From positions 1-9,963 of the forward strand of contig CAMOTK010000062.1 of assembly GCA_946625715.1 (NCBI GenBank): a stretch of DNA of 9,963 nucleotides, in the 5' to 3' direction. The notes beneath the pieces are model-generated. The model ran no database searches, was not told where the DNA came from, and saw only the letters and a program-made list of their open reading frames with translations. The position numbers were made by a program, and so were the translations under genes. Shown one piece after another: positions 1-6,683 of the stretch; position 1 is the first letter of the stretch, and every line of letters starts with the position of its first letter. Source of the stretch: an uncultured Prevotella sp. GTDB lineage: Bacteria > Bacteroidota > Bacteroidia > Bacteroidales > Bacteroidaceae.

Positions 1-90
1 TCAGCGTTGTTTTCTCGTATGTGGCTTATAGATAGTTGATGACAGAGGGGGGTGGCGGTAGGTTAAAATTGTTAAATTATTCGGTTGCTT

Positions 91-123
91 TTGTGAAAAT
101 TGCAAAGAAAATAATTACTTTTG
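91..123 (+). promoter_or_regulatory. Putative promoter of the AraC-family gene
   Basis: TACTTTTG at 116-123 fits the Bacteroidota -7 consensus TAnnTTTG. A TTG at 91-93 lies 22 bp upstream of it and could serve as the -33 element, although the spacing is slightly long. Transcription would begin near 128-131, leaving a leader of about 20 nt before the ATG at 149. The rest of 1-115 shows no convincing gene. Frame 1 is open from the edge to a TGA at 37-39, which could be the tail of an upstream gene but is too short to judge. Confidence 0.5.
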
Positions 124-148
124 CGATGAAAAATCTAAGAATAAAATC

Positions 149-1033
149 ATGCCGTCGAATGTGTTACAAGAGATAGCGCCGCTGAGCGAGCATGAGTTCA
201 TGTACGTGGCCGACCGCCATAAGCAGGAATTCGACTATCCCATTCACTGCCATGAAGTGATGGAACTGAACTTTGTGTCGGGTGGTGCCGGTGCACAGCG
301 CATCGTTGGCGACTCTACCGAGGTCATCGGCGACCTTGACCTGGTGCTCATCACGAGTAGCAATCTGGAGCATGTGTGGGAACAGCACGAGTGTCGCAGT
401 AAGGACATTCACGAAATCACCATCCAGTTTTTCCTGCCCTTCGAAGACGAACATTCGCCCTTCCAGACCAATCCCTATAAGACCATCTATCGCATGCTGC
501 AGCGCGCCAAACGCGGACTGGCTTTCCCCTCAGAGGCTTCGCTGACGGTCTACCACCTGCTGAAGGACTTGACCCAGCAGGGCGAAAGTTTCCGTGCCGT
601 GCAGGTGTTTTTCGAGATTCTGTATGAGCTGTCGCGTTTTGACGATGCCCGCGAGCTTTCCACGTCGTCGTTTGCCAAGGTCGAAGTGGGCAGCGAGTCG
701 CGCCGTGTGCTGAAGGTGAAAGACTACATACGCCAGCACTATAAGGACGACGTGCGGCTCGACGAACTGGCTGCGCTGGTGGGTATGACGCCCACGGCCT
801 TCAGCCGCTTCTTCCACGTGAGCACGGGCAAGTCGCTCAGCGAGTATATCGTCGACGTGCGCTTAGGCTTTGCCTCCCGTAGGTTGGTCGATACCACCGA
901 TTCTGTTTCAGAGATTTGCTATACCAGCGGTTTCAATACGCTGAGCAATTTCAACCGCCTGTTTCGTAAGCGCAAGGGCTGCAATCCTACGGAGTTTCGC
1001 GAGAAGTATCAAAAGACGAAAGTCGTCATATAG
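149..1033 (+). CDS. AraC-family transcriptional regulator with cupin-like N-terminus
   Basis: A cytoplasmic DNA-binding regulator of 294 residues, the usual length for two-domain AraC/XylS proteins. Residues about 20-95 look like the cupin-type effector-binding fold, with an HCHE stretch at 33-36 followed by E39. Residues about 187-288 form the AraC-type double helix-turn-helix: the first HTH is around 203-226 (LDELAALVGM, then FSRFF) and the second around 251-275 (VSEICYTSGF, then NFNRLFRKRKG), ending in the usual NPTEFR at 279-284. There is no signal peptide or membrane segment, so it is not a hybrid two-component PUL sensor. ATG 149 is chosen because ATG 126 is out of frame, hits a stop quickly and lies at or before the predicted transcription start. 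It sits directly upstream of the GH26 operon in the same direction, separated by a terminator, and is the obvious candidate activator. The inducer is unknown; a mannan-derived oligosaccharide is an inference. Confidence 0.93.
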   Translation: MPSNVLQEIAPLSEHEFMYVADRHKQEFDYPIHCHEVMELNFVSGGAGAQRIVGDSTEVIGDLDLVLITSSNLEHVWEQHECRSKDIHEITIQFFLPFEDEHSPFQTNPYKTIYRMLQRAKRGLAFPSEASLTVYHLLKDLTQQGESFRAVQVFFEILYELSRFDDARELSTSSFAKVEVGSESRRVLKVKDYIRQHYKDDVRLDELAALVGMTPTAFSRFFHVSTGKSLSEYIVDVRLGFASRRLVDTTDSVSEICYTSGFNTLSNFNRLFRKRKGCNPTEFREKYQKTKVVI

Positions 1034-1059
1034 CATCTGTTATGGTGTGTGTGACGAAA

Positions 1060-1089
1060 AAGTGTTGGCCATTGACAAAATTGTGTCAG
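1060..1089 (+). promoter_or_regulatory. Operator-like direct repeat pair upstream of the GH26 operon
   Basis: AAGTGTTGG (1060-1068) and TTGTGTCAG (1081-1089) share GTGT, a purine at position 8 and a final G, and start exactly 21 bp apart. Their starts lie 50 and 29 bp upstream of the -7 box at 1110. Two copies of AAGTGTTAG lie at identical distances before the promoter at 9711. Direct half-sites spaced by 21 bp, with the nearer one abutting the -35/-33 region, are the classical geometry for AraC-family activators (E. coli araI1/araI2). Binding by the neighbouring AraC-family protein is an inference. Confidence 0.55.
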
Positions 1090-1105
1090 TGGCTTTCTTT
1101 TTTTT
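1068..1105 (+). terminator. Intrinsic terminator after the AraC-family gene
   Basis: GCCATTGACA (1068-1077) pairs with TGTCAGTGGC (1084-1093) over 10 bp with a single U-G wobble, closing a 6-nt loop. TTTC and eight T residues (1094-1105) follow. It lies 35 bp past the regulator's stop codon and ends 4 bp before the -7 box of the next operon, so its T-tract also occupies that promoter's -33 region. Its inner part (1073-1088) is also a 16-bp near-palindrome in DNA. Confidence 0.7.
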
Positions 1106-1109
1106 GCTC

Positions 1110-1117
1110 TACCTTTG
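1110..1117 (+). promoter_or_regulatory. -7 box of the GH26-SusC/SusD operon promoter
   Basis: TACCTTTG is an exact match to TAnnTTTG and is followed by TAGC, as is the box at 9711. The expected -33 TTG is absent at normal spacing; the position is filled by a T-rich tract. That suggests a weak core promoter needing an activator. Transcription should begin near 1122-1125, giving a leader of about 30 nt before ATG 1154. Confidence 0.65.
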
Positions 1118-1153
1118 TAGCGTCTAACGATAACGAAAAAACCTATAGTAACA

Positions 1154-2293
1154 ATGAAGAACAGATTTCTAATAGCACTGATGGGCATCGCCCTGTGCGC
1201 CTGCTCGGGTAGTGAGGCCAATGCCGAGCCGGCTCTGGAAGTGACTAACGACAACACAGAGCTGACGGAGCTGGCACAGAAGGTTGCGCCGCAGCCCGTC
1301 AACCCCAATGCCACCGCTGAGACCAAACAGCTCTACACGAAGCTGCGCCGACTCTATGGGAAAAAGGCTCTGAGCGGTGTGGTGGCCAATGTCGACTGGA
1401 ACATCCGCGAGGCCGAGAATGTGCATGAGTGGACTGGCAAATGGCCGGTCATCAACGTGTTCGACTTTATCAACATCCACGCCTCGAAAGATGTCAACCC
1501 CAAGGGCTGGCTCGACTACTCCGATATGACCCACGTCCGACAGTGGCATCAGTTGGGCGGCATTGTGGGCATGATGTGGCACTGGCAGGTGAAGGCCAAC
1601 AACGGCACCAACCTGACCTGTTCGCCTGGTGAAAAGCCGGGCGAGACATCGTTCGACCCTTCTAAAGTCTATGTGGACGGCACGGCCGAGAACAAACAGG
1701 CCATCCACGACGTCGACCAGGTGGCCGGCTATCTGAAGACCATGCAGCGCGCAGGCATCCCCGTGCTCTGGCGTCCGTTGCACGAAGCAGCCGGCAATAC
1801 CTACGAATTTGAAGGCGGCGGCGCCTGGTTCTGGTGGGGCGCTAAGGGTGCCGAGGTCTATAAGAAACTGTGGCGCTGGATGTACGACCGGCTGGTGAAC
1901 CATCATCAGCTGAACAACCTCATCTGGATATGGAACTCGCAGATGGGCGATGCTGCCTGGTATCCCGGCGACGATGTGGTCGACATTGTGGGCCGCGACA
2001 ACTATGCTGCGCTTATGTATCCGCTGATGAAAGAGTTCAACCAGCTTGCTTCCGAATACCCCTCAAAGATGGTCACGCTGGCCGAGTGTGGCAATGGCGA
2101 CGAAGTGCACATGTCGCTCTGGTCGAAAATCTGGGCGCAAGGTTCGCGCTGGTCGTGGTTCATGACGTGGTACGACTACAACTACAATGCCGGCAACAGC
2201 GACGACCACCAGTTTGCGGGCAAGTCGTGGTGGCAAGATGCCTTTAGCTCGGGTGTCGTGGTCGACAGAGAAGAGTGGAAGACGATGAAATAA
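1154..2293 (+). CDS. GH26 glycoside hydrolase, probable beta-mannanase, lipoprotein
   Basis: A 379-residue retaining glycoside hydrolase of family GH26 (clan A, TIM barrel), predicted to cleave beta-1,4-mannosidic bonds. E211 in WRPLHEA is the expected acid/base and E311 in VTLAECG the expected nucleophile. The hallmark WFWWG follows the acid/base at 225-229, and other family-typical aromatic stretches are LIWIWNS (256-262) and WSWFMTWYD (333-341). The N-terminus is a lipoprotein signal: charged MKNR, a hydrophobic stretch, then cysteines at 15 and 17. LCAC (C17) fits the lipobox best. The next residues include scattered glutamates, so surface exposure is possible but not certain. The length fits a single catalytic domain without a separate binding module. 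It is the first gene of the operon and the only complete enzyme visible. GH26 also contains beta-1,3-xylanases and lichenases, and some members are exo-acting mannobiohydrolases; endo-mannanase is the best guess. Confidence 0.92.
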   Translation: MKNRFLIALMGIALCACSGSEANAEPALEVTNDNTELTELAQKVAPQPVNPNATAETKQLYTKLRRLYGKKALSGVVANVDWNIREAENVHEWTGKWPVINVFDFINIHASKDVNPKGWLDYSDMTHVRQWHQLGGIVGMMWHWQVKANNGTNLTCSPGEKPGETSFDPSKVYVDGTAENKQAIHDVDQVAGYLKTMQRAGIPVLWRPLHEAAGNTYEFEGGGAWFWWGAKGAEVYKKLWRWMYDRLVNHHQLNNLIWIWNSQMGDAAWYPGDDVVDIVGRDNYAALMYPLMKEFNQLASEYPSKMVTLAECGNGDEVHMSLWSKIWAQGSRWSWFMTWYDYNYNAGNSDDHQFAGKSWWQDAFSSGVVVDREEWKTMK

Positions 2294-2305
2294 CCGAAAT
2301 AACCG
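2288..2305 (+). repeat. 9-bp tandem duplication across the GH26 stop codon
   Basis: AAATAACCG occurs twice in tandem (2288-2296 and 2297-2305). The first copy contains the GH26 stop TAA (2291-2293). The second supplies another in-frame TAA (2300-2302). It lies in the 19-bp gap before the next gene and probably arose by slippage. Confidence 0.75.
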
Positions 2306-2312
2306 ATAGGAT

Positions 2313-3446
2313 ATGCGACAACTTCTTTTCTTGCTTTCATGCTTTGTCTTTTCCGTTGCTTCGGCCGACGAAGTGACGATTCTTCTCGGTCCGAAGACCA
2401 TCGGCCCAGGATGGAAAGACAACATCCTACTCGAAGGACGCCACTTTGCCAAATCCAAGGCCGGCGACGTGGTGACGGTCTACAACGATGAGGCCAAGCG
2501 TACGGCACAAGCCGCCTTTCAAGACCCCGCCACCTGGCAGGGCGTAGCGCCCGAGTATGGTTGCTTCAACGTGGGCGGCCCGTTTCGTATGACGCTTACC
2601 GACAGCATTATTGATAAGGTGCGCAAGCGTGGCGTCTTCATCGGCGGCCACGACTATCGCATCTTGCGGGTGACGCTCACCCCCGCCGAGGAGTTTGTGG
2701 AAACCATCGTTTGGCGCGGCCCTGCCAAGCAGATGAAGCCCGACTGGAGCGCGTCGGCCGAACTGCCGGCGTCGTGCTTCAAGACATTGAAGGTGGGCGA
2801 TGGCCTGCGGCTGCACGCCTCTCGTGTGCAAGCCGATGCGGCAGCCAAAATCATGGACTTCACCTGGAATGTGCTCGAACCATCCACCGACGGTATACCT
2901 GTGGGGCAAGACGGTTGCACCTATTATATTAATGACGACGCCCCGCTATTGAAACTGCAGCTGGCCGGCACGGGAGCCAATACGGCCATGCGCATTGGCG
3001 GCAAGGGCTATCGTCTCGACAAGGTGGGCATCGTGCAGTTTACGGGACAGCGCAGCGAAGACCTCAGTCAGGCCCAGCGCGCCCCCAAGGAGTACAAGCT
3101 TGGCCCAGGCGAACTGTTCCATGGCGAAAAGCTCTTCCCCAAGGACTGGAGCGGCAACGTGCGCATCACGGCCGAGCCTTTCCAGGAGTGTACGGAAAAC
3201 GATGTCGTCATCGTGCACTACACGCTGACCGACGACACGGAGCAGCATGCCGTCTCGTTTCGCGAGAACCGCGGCAAGTGGCGCGACCTCTCGGGCAGCG
3301 AAGAGCCCAACTGGCAGTCGCTCGACGGCACCGATGTGGTGCTCACCTTCGACGCCCAGTCGCTCGACAAAGTGAAAACCTCGGGCCTTGTTATCACGGG
3401 TGTGGGCTTCGTGCTCACCCGTATAGAACTGATTACAGCACAATAA
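2313..3446 (+). CDS. Secreted protein with three tandem beta-rich modules, function unknown
   Basis: I do not recognise a named family. The 377-residue product starts with a type I signal peptide (hydrophobic residues 4-15, cleavage probably VASA|DE after 18). C10 lies inside the hydrophobic core and is a poor lipobox. The rest divides into three diverged copies of a module of about 104-115 residues: roughly 21-124, 130-244 and 262-375. Landmarks recur in order. Near the start is a G/W-rich strand, then a W (W34, W145, W279), then a GD-type turn (KAGD 49-52, KVGD 160-163, TEND 294-297). Each ends with I-x-G-x-x-[YF]-x-L (IGGHDYRIL, IGGKGYRL, ITGVGFVL). Such strand-rich repeats between a PUL enzyme and SusC suggest a carbohydrate-binding or surface-glycan-binding role, which is an inference. 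No catalytic motif is visible. The start leaves 19 bp after GH26, and 13 bp follow before the SusC-like gene, so it is co-transcribed. Confidence 0.85.
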   Translation: MRQLLFLLSCFVFSVASADEVTILLGPKTIGPGWKDNILLEGRHFAKSKAGDVVTVYNDEAKRTAQAAFQDPATWQGVAPEYGCFNVGGPFRMTLTDSIIDKVRKRGVFIGGHDYRILRVTLTPAEEFVETIVWRGPAKQMKPDWSASAELPASCFKTLKVGDGLRLHASRVQADAAAKIMDFTWNVLEPSTDGIPVGQDGCTYYINDDAPLLKLQLAGTGANTAMRIGGKGYRLDKVGIVQFTGQRSEDLSQAQRAPKEYKLGPGELFHGEKLFPKDWSGNVRITAEPFQECTENDVVIVHYTLTDDTEQHAVSFRENRGKWRDLSGSEEPNWQSLDGTDVVLTFDAQSLDKVKTSGLVITGVGFVLTRIELITAQ

Positions 3447-3459
3447 CCAAAAAATATAA

Positions 3460-6400
3460 ATGATTATGCGAAAATGGATTTTTCTTTGTTTGATGCTACT
3501 TCTGAGTAGCGTCAGCTTGAACGCTCAGACCACGCTGAAAGGACGTGTGCTCGACGGCGCCATGCCGGGCGAGTCGCTCATCGGAGCCAGCGTGAAGGTG
3601 CCGGGCACCAGCATTGGCACCGTGACCGATCTCGAGGGCAATTTCTCCTTCCAGCTGCCTGCTGGCAAGGTGGTTGTCCAGGTGTCGATGATTGGCTACA
3701 AGACGCAGGTGGTCAACGTGAAGGGCAAGGACTTTATAGAAGTCACCTTGCACGAAGATGCGAAACTCATGGACGAGGTCGTGGTCGTGGGCTACGGCAC
3801 AATGAGGAAGCGCGACCTTTCGGGCGCCGTCAGCCAGATTAAGGCCGACGAGCTGATGAAGGGTGGGGCAGTAGATGTGGCCCACGGCCTGCAAGGCAAG
3901 ATTGCGGGCGTGCAGGTGCAGCAGAGCGATGGTTCGCCTGGTGCCGGCGTGAGCATCACGGTGCGTGGTGCTAACTCGTTTACCACCAGCAGTCAGCCAT
4001 TGTACATCGTCGACGGCGTGCCCTTCGGCACCGACCCCAACGGCACACCGCAGAGCGATGCCAACGGCGGCAACAACCAGCAGACGTCGCCTCTGTCGAT
4101 GATTAATCCCAACGACATCGAGAAAATCGAGGTGCTCAAGGACGCTTCTGCCACAGCCATCTATGGTTCGCGCGGTGCCAACGGCGTGGTCATCATTACC
4201 ACGAAGAAGGGACAGACAGGCAAACCGAAGGTGGAAGCCGGCGCCAAATGGACCATGCAACGCATAGGCAAACAGGTGCAGATGCTCAGTCCCTACACCT
4301 ACGCACGCTATCAGAACGAGGCCGCCAGCAACACGCGCATCTACGAAGGCGGCACCAACCGCGACCCCTATCGCGGCGAATGGGAATATCCCTATACTGG
4401 CGGCTCTTTCCTCTACACCTCTGGCAAGTATAACCCTTCGCCCGACGACTTCCTGAAGCCGGGCAAGCGCACCGACGAGTATGGTAACGAAGACATGGTG
4501 GAAGGTGCCGACTGGCAGGACGAAATCTACCAGACCGGATGGCAGCAGGAGTATAACGCCTCGGTCAGCGGTGGCGACAGCGAGGGCTGGTATGCCTTCT
4601 CTGGCAGCTATACCAGGCAGGACGGTATCATCAAGAACACCGGCTACCAACGCTATGGCCTGAGCATCAACATTGCCCGCCACATCACTAAGTGGCTGGA
4701 GATTGGCACGTCGAGCCACTTCACCAATGCCACCACCGACTTTCAGCGCACCAACTCAGAAAACACCGGCATCATTCGCTCGGCACTCATCTTCCCGCCA
4801 ACGGTCAGGGAAGAGAGCGACCAGACCGACTGGCTGGCGGCCAACCCTGTGAACTACGTCAATGGGGCAAAAGACCAGCTGAAGCAAATCTCGTGGTTCT
4901 CGTCGTCGTTCCTTGAGGCACAGCTGCTGCCTTGGCTCAAGTTCCGCCAGAATCTGGGCTTGGGCTACAACGACGGTCATCGCGGCACCTACTACAACCG
5001 ACTGACGCAGGAAGGTAAGAGCCCTGTGAACGGCAAAGCCGGAAAGGCATCGAACATCTGGAAGAGCCTCACGGCCGAGTCGCTCTTCACCTTCGACAAG
5101 CAGTTTGGCATCCATAAGCTCAATGCCGTGGCCGGCATCACCTTCGAACGCGGCGTAGGCGAGTCTGAATCGATGATGGCCACCAACTTCCCCAACGACC
5201 TGACCAAGGATGCCAATATGGCGCTCGCTCTCGACCGTGCAGTTATCAGTAGCAGCAGCACCGAGCAGTCGCTGGAGTCATTTCTTGCCCGTGTGAACTA
5301 CACCTTACTCGATAAGTATCTGTTCACGGCCAGCATCCGAACCGACGGCTCGTCGGCTTTCGCCAAGAACAACAAGTGGGCCACCTTCCTCAGCGGTGCT
5401 TTCGCCTGGCGTGCCATCGACGAGACGTTCATACAGGACCTTAACTTCTTCTCTAATCTGAAGTTCCGTCTGTCTTATGGCGAAACAGGTAATCAGGCCA
5501 TTGGCGCCTACCGCACGCTGACCGTGCTCGACGCCGCCAACTATCCCTTCAACGGAACGTTGCAAAGCGGTGTGTCGATGATAGACTGGCGCGGCCCGAA
5601 CAATCCCAACCTGAAGTGGGAAACCACGGCGCAGTTCAATGCCGGCATCGACTTCGGCTGGATGGACAACCGCTTACAGTTCACCGTCGACTATTATTAC
5701 AAGAAGACCCGCGACCTGTTGCAGAACGTCACCATTCCGCAGTCGAGCGGCTTCGGCCAGCAGATGGTCAACAGCGGCAACGTGACCAACGAGGGTCTGG
5801 AACTCACGCTCTCATACGATGTGTTCCGCGACACGCCCGTGAAGTGGAGCATCAACGCCAACATGGCCTTCAACCGCAACCGCATCGGCGGACTCGATGG
5901 CGACCAGTATGCCACCTCGCTATGGTCGAAGGCCGACCAAGTGTTCCTGCAGCGCAATGGATGTCCCATAGGCACGCTCTACGGCTATGTGGAAGACGGC
6001 TTCTACGACAATGTGGCCGAAGTGCGCTCCAACAAGATGTATGCCGCCCTTTCCGATGCTGAGGCGCAGCGCCATGTAGGCGAAATCAAGTATCGCGACA
6101 TGGATGGCGACGGGCAGATTACAGAGAAAGACCGCACCATCATTGGCGACACCAATCCCAAGTTCACCTATTCTTTCAGCAGCAACCTCTCGTGGAAGCA
6201 GCTCTCGCTCTCTTTCATGTTGCAAGGCTCGCAGGGCAACGACATCCTGAACTACAACCTGACCGACATCACCATGTCGAACATCGGCAATGTGACGCAG
6301 GATGCCTACGACCACCGTTGGACGCCAGAAACGGCAGCTTCGGCCAAGTGGCCTAAGGCTACGGCTGGCTACACCCGTACTTGGCTCACGAGCGACCGCT

Positions 6401-6648
6401 ATGTCGAGAACGGCTCTTATCTGAAGATGAAGTACCTCACGCTGGCCTACGACTGGAAGCGTCCCGCACGCTGGGTTGAGAACATTCGCTTCTCGCTGAC
6501 GGCCAACAATCTCTTCACCATCACCAAGTATTCTTGGTTCGACCCCGATGTGAATGCCGGCGGTACCAATGCGGCCTGCCCTGGTGTCGACAGCTATAGC
6601 TATCCCTCGGCGCGCTCGTTCTCTTTCGGTGTTAATTTTGTGTTTTAA
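3460..6648 (+). CDS. susC: SusC/RagA-family TonB-dependent outer-membrane glycan transporter
   Basis: A 1062-residue TonB-dependent transporter importing oligosaccharides across the outer membrane, working with the SusD-like protein encoded just downstream. It has a type I signal peptide (cleavage about SLNA|QT after 22). A carboxypeptidase-regulatory-like domain covers residues about 25-98 (LKGRVLD, then GTVTDLEGNFSF). The SusC signature DEVVVVGYGT is at 105-114. The plug domain at about 115-250 includes VRGANSF, PLYIVDGVPFG and IEVLKDASATAIYGSRGANG (223-242). The remainder is a 22-strand-type beta barrel ending in SFGVNFVF; the terminal phenylalanine fits the outer-membrane assembly signal. 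There is no extra N-terminal STN domain, so anti-sigma-factor signalling through this transporter is not expected, consistent with an AraC-type regulator. A second in-frame ATG at 3466 could also be the start. The sequence is full length and intact. Confidence 0.97.
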   Translation: MIMRKWIFLCLMLLLSSVSLNAQTTLKGRVLDGAMPGESLIGASVKVPGTSIGTVTDLEGNFSFQLPAGKVVVQVSMIGYKTQVVNVKGKDFIEVTLHEDAKLMDEVVVVGYGTMRKRDLSGAVSQIKADELMKGGAVDVAHGLQGKIAGVQVQQSDGSPGAGVSITVRGANSFTTSSQPLYIVDGVPFGTDPNGTPQSDANGGNNQQTSPLSMINPNDIEKIEVLKDASATAIYGSRGANGVVIITTKKGQTGKPKVEAGAKWTMQRIGKQVQMLSPYTYARYQNEAASNTRIYEGGTNRDPYRGEWEYPYTGGSFLYTSGKYNPSPDDFLKPGKRTDEYGNEDMVEGADWQDEIYQTGWQQEYNASVSGGDSEGWYAFSGSYTRQDGIIKNTGYQRYGLSINIARHITKWLEIGTSSHFTNATTDFQRTNSENTGIIRSALIFPPTVREESDQTDWLAANPVNYVNGAKDQLKQISWFSSSFLEAQLLPWLKFRQNLGLGYNDGHRGTYYNRLTQEGKSPVNGKAGKASNIWKSLTAESLFTFDKQFGIHKLNAVAGITFERGVGESESMMATNFPNDLTKDANMALALDRAVISSSSTEQSLESFLARVNYTLLDKYLFTASIRTDGSSAFAKNNKWATFLSGAFAWRAIDETFIQDLNFFSNLKFRLSYGETGNQAIGAYRTLTVLDAANYPFNGTLQSGVSMIDWRGPNNPNLKWETTAQFNAGIDFGWMDNRLQFTVDYYYKKTRDLLQNVTIPQSSGFGQQMVNSGNVTNEGLELTLSYDVFRDTPVKWSINANMAFNRNRIGGLDGDQYATSLWSKADQVFLQRNGCPIGTLYGYVEDGFYDNVAEVRSNKMYAALSDAEAQRHVGEIKYRDMDGDGQITEKDRTIIGDTNPKFTYSFSSNLSWKQLSLSFMLQGSQGNDILNYNLTDITMSNIGNVTQDAYDHRWTPETAASAKWPKATAGYTRTWLTSDRYVENGSYLKMKYLTLAYDWKRPARWVENIRFSLTANNLFTITKYSWFDPDVNAGGTNAACPGVDSYSYPSARSFSFGVNFVF

Positions 6649-6683
6649 TTGATAATTGAGAATTGATAATTGAGAATTATGAT
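6647..6683 (+). repeat. 37-bp direct repeat, copy 1 (SusC/SusD junction)
   Basis: The element is two tandem copies of the 14-bp unit AATTGATAATTGAG (6647-6660, 6661-6674) followed by AATTATGAT (6675-6683). It begins in the last two bases of the SusC-like stop codon and contains ATG 6679, so it fills the whole junction and supplies the start-codon region of the next gene. An identical 37-bp copy lies at 8444-8480. Its A/T richness contrasts sharply with the flanking GC-rich coding DNA. Confidence 0.95.

Noticed and set aside
1..39. Tail of an upstream + strand gene (open frame ending in TGA at 37-39)
   Set aside because: Only 12 codons with no recognisable sequence; it cannot be told apart from chance.
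126..176. ATG at 126 as start of the regulator or a leader peptide
   Set aside because: It is out of frame with the regulator, reaches TAG at 174-176, and lies at or before the predicted transcription start of the promoter at 116-123.
1073..1088. TGACA...TGTCA near-palindrome as a dimeric repressor operator
   Set aside because: It is fully contained in the terminator stem-loop, which accounts for the symmetry, and no equivalent palindrome with this sequence exists at the second promoter.
2313..2350. Lipoprotein signal (LLSC, C10) in the 377-residue protein
   Set aside because: The hydrophobic core before C10 is too short and continues after it; a type I cleavage at VASA|DE fits better.
3496..4719. 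407-codon open frame on the minus strand opposite the SusC-like gene
   Set aside because: Low-complexity H/A/V/G-rich translation with no motif, opposite the conserved plug domain of a TonB-dependent transporter; an artefact of codon bias.
6670..6681. TTG start for the SusD-like gene
   Set aside because: It lies inside the 37-bp repeat, adds only three residues to the signal peptide and is followed at once by two ATG codons. The same applies to TTG 8467 before the SGBP-like gene.
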